Shown: piece by piece, positions 47,501-57,800 of the stretch | Numbering within the stretch: position 1 is the stretch's first letter | Layout: each line of letters opens with the position of its first letter | Assembly (NCBI RefSeq): GCF_000003815.2 | Contig: NC_049988.1 | Coordinates: forward strand, 13,189,266-13,253,265 | Reading direction: 5' to 3' | DNA from: Branchiostoma floridae | Taxonomy: Eukaryota > Chordata > Leptocardii > Amphioxiformes > Branchiostomatidae | Length of the DNA stretch: 64,000 nucleotides | Translations under genes and position numbers: made by a program | The notes under the pieces: generated by a model | Databases searched by the model: none | Told to the model about the DNA's origin: nothing | What the model saw: only the letters and a program-made list of their open reading frames with translations

Positions 47501-50500
47501 AAATAGAAGGTGCAATTCTAATCAAAATGACACATTTTAAAGTGCATGTAATAATGATTTTGTATGGTAGGTTCTATCAGCAGGGCTCAAAATAATGGGG
47601 TTTTGTGCACCCATGTGCACCCAAAATTGGAGCTGTGCACCTAATTTTTTCCTCACAGAGGGGAATTTCTCAGAACATATCTAACTGAAATTCTCCGTAT
47701 GACTGAGCTGTTTATGGTCTCAATGTACATGACTACATGAGCCCCTGAATCTCAATGTATATGATTCATTTACATTGAGACATCAGTACAATAAGACAAG
47801 AAAGTTGTCTTGTTGTCCTCTTACCACTGATTTTAGCCTGTGCCTGTCTGAGTTGTTCCTCTAGAGCTGACAGTCGGGAGTTGTGTGCCTTTTCCTGCTG
47901 TTGGAGTTCTTGTGTTAAAGAGCTGTGAGGGGTGAGATTCAGAAACAGATGCAGACACACAGTACGATGCAACATAGTCATCATCACAAAAGACTTGGAG
48001 TGTGTATGATGCAGTCATCTTTCACAGTTTAACACGTTCATTGAAAGCATACCCTTAAACATGTTCAATAAAAGCATACCCTTAACAAAACGCATTGGCC
48101 ATACAATTTGGAAATCAAAATTTATCCAATCTAATAGCTATTGGACTGAGCAAAGCACTTTCAAATTAAACAAATACTTGTAGCCTCTTACAGCTTTAAC
48201 TTATATATCTGATATTTTTTTAAAGTTCTCTGGTACTCAACAGATCATATTGACTCCAGCAGGGATCTTCATGCCTTGTTGAAAATCAAAAAATCTTGAG
48301 ATTTATTCTAAAAATCTTTTTTTGGGGGTATTTTATGGTAAATCTTGAGATGTGTCTTGAAATTTTTCATGAGAATCTTGAGATCACTTCATTTATTAAG
48401 TCTAAAGATTCTTTAAAAGATTCTTTAAAATTCTTTCCCAGAACCTTTCAAAGCATCCCAAGATGCAAAAAGTTTTTATAATAATCATCTGGTGTATTTT
48501 GCCAGCCAGTAGGTATCCCAAGTATGAGTAATGAGGCTGTTTTGCACAAATAAGGGCCAGGTACATATGGTTTAAAAGTAATGATTTTCACTATCACCAG
48601 TGCATTTAAGAAAGTAAAAGAAGACCCATTGCAAAATGTAAAAGGATAGACTATGATTCAGATTTCTCAAGTCACATTTTATGACAATATGAGTATCTAA
48701 CTTCTTAAGATAAAATCATCAAGAATTGTCATTATTAATAAATCTTGTCAGTGTCCCAACTTACTTGCATTTCTCCTCCATTTTGCTCCTCTGTCTGTTC
48801 AGACTGGCCACCTGTTCCTCCAGTGCTGCTATCCTCTGGTCTCTTTCCTCCACCGCTTTGTTGAACAACCTCGCATTCTCATCTCGCAGTCTTTCGTTCT
48901 CCTTTCTCAGTTTCTCGTTCTGTCGTTTGTATTCATCCTTGAACTTGATCATTTCTTCGTGGTTTGAGGCCAGCTCATGAAACCGCTCGTCCAGAATGTT
49001 GAACTTCCTAATCTCCTGTTCTAGTTGTTCGGCTGCTTCGTCTCGGAATTTTCTCAACTCCGCGTTTACTCTCTCCAGCGTTTGGACACTCGCAAGGTGC
49101 TCATCCGAACGTCTTTTCAGGATACAGATGAGTTCTGACTGTTCGTCAATGCGAGAACGTAACATGGCATTCTCTGACATGTCCGCGTTTGCAAAGCCGA
49201 GTAGGTTTTGCACGATCTCATTGTTTTTACCCTTTTTGTCCGAGTTTTTGTCTGAGTTTGTGACAGATGGGGAGCTTGAGGAAGTCAGCGGAGGAGCAGT
49301 CTCTCCATCTCCAATCTGGAAAGTACAAAAATATAATCGTGTGAATCTAATGACTTTGATACTTTGATGAACATTAGACATCCATGTAATAAGATATGCC
49401 AAAAAGCCGTTACTCAAGCAACTGGATATGATTTTGAAAACGGTCAGACGTTTCAGATATCATCCACAATATTTCGTCAGTGACACTGAAGTAATCTGGA
49501 TGAAACAGGTCTTTTATAACTTTGATCATTGTCATCATCAAGTATAGCAGGGATCACGCTAAAGTATGTACCACTTAACTATGAAAATTAAGGCAAGACC
49601 AATTGATACAATCATTTTCTCTTTAAAATCAAACCATTTCAAAGTTCAAATGCATGTCCTTGCAGATTTCTGTCATACCAAATGTCTACATTGATGCAAA
49701 AGATGACCCCAAAACAGCATTTCTCAGACTTGCCATAATGCCCACTTGTAGAAGGTTTCCTTTCATTCACACAGTTTGTCTCAGTATTTGAATGTGCCAG
49801 TCAAATTTAAGGACATTTTATTGAGTGGAAAAGAAGCTAATATAACATGTTAGAAGATTGTGGTTGGTCATCACCAAGTAGCTTAATGTTCGTGGGGTTA
49901 AGTGAAAGAAAAAATGAATGTAAATTAACTTGCAGGTGCAGGTATTACTCTACAGGCTACACAGGTGCTGCACACCACATCACACCTGGACTCACCTGTT
50001 CCCACGTGAGTTTGTAAGATGTGCCCCATTCCTGTTGCACAAAAAAGGTACACGTATCACACCTACATGTTCTACTGTTCTAAGCTATAAGCTTTATGTG
50101 CCTTCTGTAATCTCCAAGCATATTAAAGTTAGGATGTGCTGCTGTCAGAGGTAAGACTACGTATACATTTACAAGTTAAAAATAAAAGACTAGATGTACA
50201 AGTTAAAAGTACACACAGGTATGTCACCTATACACTTATTGCTCTAGCTTAGTAAGCTGTGTGTCTTGTTTGAACTCCAGGCAGATGTTGGACTGGGTTG
50301 CTGTCATTTACTATTTAGAAGTACATTTGGAAGAACAGATTTAACGTTAAGTACATTTAGAAGTATAGACGTACATGTGAAAGTACTGCAGATTGGTGTA
50401 CATTTAGAAGTACCGAGGTACAAGTTGGAAGTACAGGTATCACACCTACACACTCTACTGTCTACTGCTAAAAGCTAGAAGCTGTGTGTCTTATCATCAC

Positions 50501-51840
50501 TCTTATGTAATCTCCAAGCAGATGCTGGGCTGGGTTTCTGTCAGAGGTACATAGTCTTTAGAAGTACAGACTAAGGTACAAGTCAGAAAAGTACAGAAAA
50601 GTATCACACCTACACATTCTACTTTCTAGTTAGCTACAGTTAGCTACAAGCAGATGTTGGAGGAGGGGTTGGGTCAAAGACAGCCAGAAAACATCTTCCT
50701 ACCCTATGCCTTAAGCCTTCTAATTTATGTGTTTATGCATTTGTACCAAATTGTCCCAAATTGATGACATGTCATATCCTTACTACTAGGGCTGGGTATC
50801 GGTACAGCGTACCGGTACAAATCCGGTTTTTCTTATTGGACCGGTCCAGAAAAACCGGCCCTGAAAAAATTAGGTGGACCGAATGTTGGACCGATTACAA
50901 AATTAACAGATTATTTTATCAGGCATTCACACGTTTTAGTGCTTGTAGATGGAAGCAAACAACAAGAGTGAAGTAGAGTAGAGTTTATAGTAAATTCTAC
51001 CAAGTTTTACAGCCAATCGTACCGGTGCAGTTAGCGTTGTATAATTTTAAAGCGCCAGTGTGAGTCTAATACTTCACCAAACAGATTTCTTTGTAGTAAA
51101 ATGGACCATTGGTATGAGTCATACTGCATCAGGTCCAGGTTCAGGTCCGGACCTGGACCTAATTCTTTGGACCTGAACCGGACCTGGACCTGAATTTTCT
51201 GTACCGGTACCCACCCCTACTTACTACTGTGTACCACGTGCAGGTTAATCGACTGCAGGTGACCAACCATACGTTCATTAGATTCAGAAACTTAATAAAA
51301 TGTTATTTTGGTTTGGCATAGTTCGGTTTTTAAGAGGGTGCCCAGTTACGATTTCGGCAGTAAGCTTAAGAACCCTTCTAGGAAACTCTAGTACCGTAGA
51401 TCAAACAGTCTTGTCAACGTTGTCAGTAAATATTTTGATGTACTAATTTGTGTAATGCAATTATCGTGACATTTTGGCGGCAAATATGAACCAAGAACAG
51501 TTCAGTTCATTTGTATATGGTTATGTAAGTCTGTGATGGGTTTGTATTTACTAAAATCGTACGGGAAATACTAACAACACCTCTTGTGTGTAGATTATAA
51601 CGGTATGCATAGCTTTCGAAATGGGAGGAAATAAATGTGTTTTCGTCCAGAATTCCGTGCCAAAATGTACCTTGCTTTTGCCACAATGACGTGCTTTCCC
51701 TGTCAAAAACATTGCCTTCTGTACAATCTGTATGGCTTTAGATAATAGAAAACTACACAAACAAGCTGTTCAGTTGTTACCTGGTGGCTCTGTTCGATCA
51801 TAACTTTCAGGTCCCTCGGGGTTCTCATCGAGGAAGCCAT
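41568..51840 (-). CDS. CCDC89: Coiled-coil domain-containing protein 89 homologue, seven exons, 370 aa
   Basis: Cytoplasmic coiled-coil protein; the vertebrate homologue is also called BOIP for its interaction with the bHLH repressor BOI/HEY1. Coding exons in transcript order: 51840-51781, 49315-48765, 47922-47825, 47193-47057, 46494-46412, 46165-46072 and 41657-41568 (TAG). Phases match throughout, giving 370 residues, about the length I recall for the human protein (374). Recognisable blocks: NAMLRSRIDEQSELICILKR, DERFHELASNHEEMIKFKDE, LRKENERLRDENARLF, ELLDLSMQRGKIIQ, AVDANLQVQKLRQEL and SLLTKEKELNARLRHL. Nearly the whole chain is predicted coiled coil. The start is the only Met opening a short exon (MASSMRTPRDLKVMIEQ). 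The vertebrate gene is, as I recall, essentially intronless, so this intron-rich form would be ancestral. A 4.4-kb intron before the last exon houses two transposons. Confidence 0.92.
42286..43166. mobile_element. 881-bp long-arm inverted-repeat element with nested arms, TA duplication
   Basis: The first ~200 bp (CGAGGGGGGTTCAATAAGTT, GATTTTCAGGCACAACTTCA, GGAGTCATTACTTTCCAGGC) is repeated inverted at the right end. TA flanks both ends (42284-42285, 43167-43168). A second pair of arms at about 42655-42910 is a diverged version of the outer arms (ACCAAAATTCAAATTA, GTTGCAGGCGACACCCAGTA). It resembles a mariner-type non-autonomous element. It is in the last intron of CCDC89. Confidence 0.83.
44432..44773. 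mobile_element. hAT-type non-autonomous element with perfect 8-bp target duplication
   Basis: TIRs CAGGGCTCTAGCCAGC at left and its inverse at right, flanked by CAACCAAG at 44424-44431 and again at 44774-44781. The 8-bp duplication and CAGGG terminus are hAT hallmarks. Size 342 bp, no transposase. Internal CCGTCAACCTTGACGGA palindrome. Confidence 0.92.
45296..45570 (+). repeat. Possible decayed hAT-like element
   Basis: Begins CAGGGTTCGAAATACCACCT, a hAT-like terminus, and contains several GTGCAGGTA/TACCTGCAC motifs in both orientations. No clear right end or target duplication. Confidence 0.4.
46008..46044 (+). repeat. Impure (CA)n tract
   Basis: CA units with AAGC and TACACGC interruptions, directly downstream of the CCDC89 exon 46165-46072 on the minus strand. 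Confidence 0.9.
49370..49480 (-). repeat. Dispersed repeat in CCDC89 intron 1
   Basis: GACATCCATGTAATAAGATA, CAAGCAACTGGATATGATTT and AACGGTCAGACGTTTCAGAT match 26415-26510. Part also matches 39411-39440. Confidence 0.65.
50040..50660 (+). repeat. Degenerate tandem repeats in CCDC89 intron 1, about 180-bp unit
   Basis: Units share TATCACACCTACA, TCTACTGT, GAAGCTGTGTGTCTT, AATCTCCAAGCAGATG and GGCTGGGTTNCTGTCAGAGG. Three to four copies separated by AGAAGTACA-rich spacers. Confidence 0.8.
50787..51219. mobile_element. hAT-type non-autonomous element with perfect 8-bp target duplication
   Basis: TAGGGCTGGGTATCGGTAC at left pairs with GTACCGGTACCCACCCCTA at right. CTTACTAC flanks both sides (50779-50786 and 51220-51227). 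Inside are CAGGTCCAGGTTCAGGTCCG-type palindromic repeats. No transposase. A decayed relative is at 13738-14085. In CCDC89 intron 1. Confidence 0.9.
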
Positions 51841-54716
51841 TTTGAACCACTTGTTGATGAAAAATATATCCCGTCAGCCACCGCGCGGACAGGAAGTTTA
51901 CACCACCGCGCGTCGGTTGCTTAGCAACAGCCTACGCCTCTGACGGGACACCTGCGAACTGCAGGAGTGGGCGTCCTTTGTGCTCGCTCCTACGAATTTG
52001 TGTGCTTTTAAATTAGCTTTTGTCTTGAAAAAGGAGCGAGGAAGGGGCGTCTTAAGGTGCGCCCCCTCCGCACTTGTGTCAAGCTTGCGTCACTGCGGGA
52101 TTCGTTCACTGCGTCAATGTTTTGGTATTTTCGCCGTTTTTTTTTATAATTTAGATATTGCGTAATACGGAAAAGTATGACTTAAAGGCGACAGAATACA
52201 CAAAAAGAAAGAAAATCCGTTCTTTATCTCTGAAATTTGTGGAGTATCTTTCGAACCCCGCAGTGACGCAAACTTGACAGTGTGGTGGTGAGCGCACCTA
52301 AACTCACAAAGCAGAGGTTCGGCTCCGGCTGCTCTTGTCTTGACGTGTTTAAGGCGCTTACTAGTATGTCAAATGATATGAAGAAAACGGTACAAAATAG
52401 ACAGTCACTGCGGGTTTCGTTCACTGCGTCAATGTTTTGGTATTTTTGCCGATTTTTTTATGATTTAGATATTGCGTAATACTAATACGTAAAGGTATGA
52501 CTTAGAAGACAACAAAATGCACAAAAAGAAAGAAAATTTGTTCTTTATCTCTGAAATTTCCCTCGAACCCCGCAGTGACGCAAGCTTGACACAAGTGCGG
52601 TGGGAGCGCACCTAACTCTCAAAGCAGAGGTTCGGATCCGGCTGCTTTTGACGTGATTAAGGCGCTTTTGTCAAATGATATGAAGAAAAGGGTACAAAAT
52701 AGACAGCCCCACAAAAGCGCCAAAACTGTGACGTCAAACACAGCAGGATTCGAACCTCATTTTACATAATGAACATGTGGCATGAGCATATCTAGGTCAA
52801 ACACTTCCTAAGTGAAAAGATAACATCTTTTGATCTGTATAAAGATAACATTTGATTTATGATCATCATTAGCATGCATCATTTACACCAGTGGGTGACA
52901 TTAGATTAATTTTTCCAGTATGACCTGCCATTCATCACAGTAAAGGCCATTCAAACAAGGGGGTTCCTACGTAAATCAATCTATTTCATATAGTATCATT
53001 GATTGAAATGACAACTACAGATGTTAGGGGTGCAAATTGTCATATTTTTTTAAAAACTAAACTTATATTTCTTAGAGGCATGCATACAGATATAAGAAGT
53101 TAGCAAATAATAATAGACCTACTACTCCCAGCGCATTGTAGCTTACATAAAAAAATGTTCTCCGTTATTTTACATAACCGCACTAAAATTAGCAAAAGTT
53201 CATTCAGATCTGTGTACTATCTTTAACGTTAAGTTACGAAACAAATACTTGCATAAGTTATCAGATCATGATTTCATAACTCGGATGATATTGTTTTGTA
53301 ATTGTGTTGACGCCCAAATGTTGTGTAAGCCATACATAAGTATTGATTGGTAAAACTTCAGTCACAAATATTTAGCTGTTGTTGTGGAAACGCTGCAGTT
53401 GAAACAAACGGAGATCGTCAGCGTTTTGTTTTTCATTTCTCAAAGATAGAACAAGACTTTTCTCAAAAAACTATTTTCCAAGAAAAATATGTTAATCTTT
53501 TATGGGGGATCCATACGTGTATTAAGTACAACATTTTCAGATGATCTATACTTTCATGGCAGAATTTACGTCTAGTCTGTCGGCTGGACTCGAATGGAAA
53601 TGTGTCACCGTTGTTCAATCTCAACACCAAATATTAAAATTGTGTTTGTCATGAACAATGACTGCTGTGATTATTTACAATTATGTTGTGTGGTATCATT
53701 TTTATCAGATGTACGATTTTATTGCATTGTTTATGATAGTTTGTACTCTACTGGAGGTACAGGCCCTGTTTCGGAACCACCACGTATACGAATACGACCA
53801 TGTTGCAGGTACCACATCTATCTTTCTGTATCTCGCTGAAACTGTGGCACGTTGACTGGCGGCGCGCCGCGGCGTCGCTGCGTCTCGAAACGATTTTACA
53901 GAGCGCTCAAGGAATTTCATCGCTAAAACACTAGCTGTGTGTTTTTGGTATTTTTTTAGTCATTCTTGTACGTTTCGTAGAGCTCTACGCACCAACGTAT
54001 CACAGTCTTGCGAGTCTAATGAATAAATAGACAAAGACACGAGGAATTCGTAATAAGCTCACGACAACCCTCCGGCCGCGGTATTTTCGTTTTGTAACTA
54101 GGACTCGGTAAAAATGGATTATCTTATAACCTACTTTACAAATGTCCAATAAAGAGTGTTCGTTGAGGGTAGAAAAAACACTTCGCTTGCGGATATCAAA
54201 ATCGATGTCAGAGTCATTGAAAAAGATACCAAACCGCACCGTAAGCGAAAATTTCTTGCTATCAATGCCTCTCGATAGTACTTGTTCTTTCTGTAGAGTC
54301 TTCAATGTAACAAAGTGCCTTCTTCAGCAAAAAAACACCACCAGCGAGGTGTAACCAAGTAGTGTTGACTTCACAATACATCAAGTAGTTATAAGACTCT
54401 CTTGTCGTCGAATTTGTTTTCTCAACAAAGCTTCTAAACCTGCAGTGTTCTAGACCTACTTTATGCTTCAACTCCACAGCAACATTCTGATGTCCTGAAG
54501 AGTTGAACAATACCTTCTCTTCATAAGTATCATGTCCACTGTGAAGACTCTCGATGATAAAGAGGACTTGTCAAGTGTTTACTCTGTTATACAAGCGTCA
54601 GCAAAAATATGAATTGTCTCAACACTTAGAGTAGTATTGAACCAGGATGTTCCTTTTGTTTGCTTTGATGAGTTCCGTATTCTATACCTCGAGAAGTGTG
54701 GCTTTCCGAAGGGAGG
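51841..54716. other. Spacer between divergent CCDC89 and sushi/EGF genes
   Basis: Should contain the CCDC89 5' UTR/promoter just above 51840, the 317-bp duplication, and a dispersed segment at 53885-53935 shared inversely with 61855-61905. No further exon recognised; 52720-53850 shows nothing nameable. Confidence 0.55.
52054..52710 (+). repeat. Tandem duplication, about 317-bp unit, built on a foldback MITE
   Basis: AGGTGCGCCCCCTCCGCACT pairs with the inverse near 52285. The block TCACTGCGGGATTCGTTCAC to AAAATAGACAG is repeated from about 52405 to 52708. AGCAGAGGTTCGGCTCCGGC at 52311 and AGCAGAGGTTCGGATCCGGC at 52623 mark the copies. Lies upstream of CCDC89 exon 1. Confidence 0.85.
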
Positions 54717-54723
54717 TATAAAA
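54717..54723 (+). promoter_or_regulatory. TATA box of the sushi/EGF gene
   Basis: TATAAAA inside GGGAGGTATAAAAGGAGG, 165 bp before the ATG at 54882. A transcription start would be expected about 30 bp downstream, near TCCTCAGTCCC at 54742-54752. Confidence 0.75.
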
Positions 54724-54881
54724 GGAGGAGCCCGGCCCTCTTTCCTCAGTCCCACAGGGACCACAGTTTAGTTTGGACTATTACTGTGGATTTTATTTTT
54801 GCCCCTCTTTCCCTCATCGAAGTCTATCTTATCCTGTGGGCAATTTAGCGGGGTAAAACAGGAAGAAAGCCAACAGTGAGA

Positions 54882-57800
54882 ATGGCACGGAGTGCCGAGC
54901 TCGCTATCTTTCTAGCTGCGCTGGTGGCGTTTTCAACCACGTAAGTTTTCAGTTTCTTTGTCAGAAGTTAGCCTCCACCAGCCCAGGGGAGTGCGGGTAT
55001 CGTAGAATTCGGAAAAATATCAAGAAACTGGTCAGAGGAGTCAGTCAACGCTTAGATCCCGCGGCCGACCAAGTCCTCTGGTAGCAAAACTCCACTGGCA
55101 AAATTTTCTCCCTATAAAAGTAGATACTAGTCAGAAGTAGAGGATAACGGATGTGGACGCGTCTACCCTTTAACGACTCTTGTCCACAGCCAGACCAACT
55201 TACGCAATCACCCCGCTCAACTTAGCCCAACACCCGAGCCCTGATTCTAACCCCAACCCAAACCTTAACCCTAACCCAGTTGTACCGAGTTGACCAGGGT
55301 GTTGGGCCGAGTTGGTAAAGCGCCGAATCGTCCTCATACCAAAAGTCTTCCCTCTAACTTGATACGAAATGCATTCTGCATCTAGAAAGTTATGTTGTTT
55401 TCAAATGTAGATAAGGATGATAAATAGACGGTAACTTTACAACATTTTGAAGGGATTCGTCAACGACAATGTTTCTTAATGCGACCGACGGCAAACGTAA
55501 ACTTACTAAAACTGCATGAAAAGTGTACCAGGGACTCGAGAATTTCTAATGAAATTATTCTAAAGATGTTGCACAATCATGATCTTGTATGAAGTTTAAG
55601 GTGGTATCTCACTGCACTTGGGGCACGTGTGGCACTGCGGGGTTCGTTCACTGCGGCATTGTTGTGTTATTTTCGACGACTTTTCTAATTTAGATATTGC
55701 GTAACAAGTAAAAGGATATGAAGTAGAAGACAACAAAATACATAAAACGTAAGAAAATTCGTTCTTTATCTCTGAACGTCGTTGAGTAATCTTTCAAACC
55801 CCGCAGTGCTGCACCGGTGTCACAAGTGCAGTGAGATACCACCTTTATGCGTTGCGACTATTTTCTGTCTGATGGATCGAAGTTTGAACCAGTCGTCTTT
55901 GCCAAGAATTTCGTCAGCAATGTTCTCTTGACGTTTAAAAGTAGACTTCTATCACACTATGACGAATTCACTTTATCGCATGTTTACGACAAGGTACACC
56001 GCCAGAAGACATTCAATTTAACACTTAGGATCTCTACACGTACAATGAGAAACCGGACATAAGTCCGGATACTAACTTTTGTTTCATTTCTTTGTTTCAG
56101 TAATGCGGCTATGAACAAATACCTCAGTTATGGTAAGTCAATCCACATATTTAAACTATTTAAACGTTTCAGAAAAAGACTGAACTTTTCTCGTACTTCT
56201 AACATATGTTGCAGATCAACTCTCAACATAGTTATAAAATATTCAAATGAGCCATGCCCTTAATCACAAACGATTTTTTGTAAGAGTATCAAGTCACTTT
56301 TCTAACATTTTCCGCCCAGATTCCAATGTAATGTGTAATGCATGTATTTTCTCCTTGATTCCTAACAGATGACATAACCTATGATCCATCACTACCCTAC
56401 TTTGGCGGTAAGTTTTGTCTTCTTCTTGTACATTGTTGATATCTTCTAGAGAAACTGAAATTACTAGTAATATGAACTGAATTTGGATATAATTAATTTT
56501 GGATACTTGGATACTTTTATATGTCTGTTACACAACATACATCAGTTTATGTAGCTTTAAATTTGCTGTGTATTGAAATTATGAATATTTCCTTCAGCCA
56601 ACAACAAGTGCAAGAATCCCGCCGTGCCGAAGAATGGGAGGGTTCAGTGTCATCTGACTGAAGATACCATGTAAGTACCGTCACTGTCATATGTAACATT
56701 ATGTACAGTATCATTTTTGATATTGTGACACGAAATTAATGTTTATGGAAATAAATGAGAATGATGAAAGCCATTATTTAATTTTTAAAAGAAAATTATT
56801 TTGGTGAAATGTAATAGCTGCAAAGAGTTGTTGTATGTGTGCGTACATGTATAATGGTCATGTAGCTGTGGGACAATTTTCAGCGCATGTAGAACTAGTT
56901 AATATATAATATTTAGAATTATATAACGTTATGATCTAGACAAAATATGCCCTTCCTTCAACAAGAGAGCCTCTCAAATCTCATATTTTCCTTCAAAGTA
57001 CTCATCTTGAAATCAATCCTTGTCAAGTAGTCATCTTCAACGATATACATGTCTCAAGTGCCCATCAGTGCTAATAATTAAAAACTTACATCTGTAATTC
57101 ACATTATGGTACCAGTATTGTGGTCTAACATATAGCTATACGTTCAGCTTCTCTTCGCTTCTTAGTTGTGGTAAAATCTATGATAGTATGAGTTTAGTTA
57201 CAGTCAGTGCTGCTCATAAGCAATGTAATAATTATTTTAGCGAATTTAAGTTCTATACAACAATGAGATATTTCTATCATTAACATTCATACTAGATATG
57301 ATCTCCGTTGAAGTGTACTTTATCCTCTACCACATTTGAAGTACACAACTGTAACATAGTATGAGTTTAGTTATTGTAAGTGCTACTCATATACAATGTA
57401 TCTATTTGTCAGGGAATTTAGTTCTATACAACTATAGGATATTTCTATCATAAACAGACATAGCACAATCTACGAAGTAGTGCATTTCATCCTCTACCGT
57501 ATCTGAAGTACAAAATTGACAGATTTTCTTGCTCTCCGCCAGAACGTGCGTAGCCAACTGTAAGGACGGGTACCAGTTCGACTCGAACCTGGAGAGCGTC
57601 CAGTACTCCTGCGTCAACGACGTGGGCGTCTGGAGCCCTGCCGACGAGTTCCCCAACTGCGTCCGTAAGTAAACAAACAAATAAACAAAGAAACAAACAA
57701 ATAAAGAAGCTACCACACAAAGAAACAAACTATAGTAAGAGAAACACGTGATACAGCAGTAGTCAATCACTGTAGAGGAATCACAGAACCATTTAAACAT

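Noticed and set aside
48726-49367. Plus-strand ORFs opposite CCDC89 exon 2
   Set aside because: Antisense shadows of the coiled-coil exon.
57432-57800. 122-codon minus ORF
   Set aside because: Antisense of the sushi exon plus an A-rich intron stretch.
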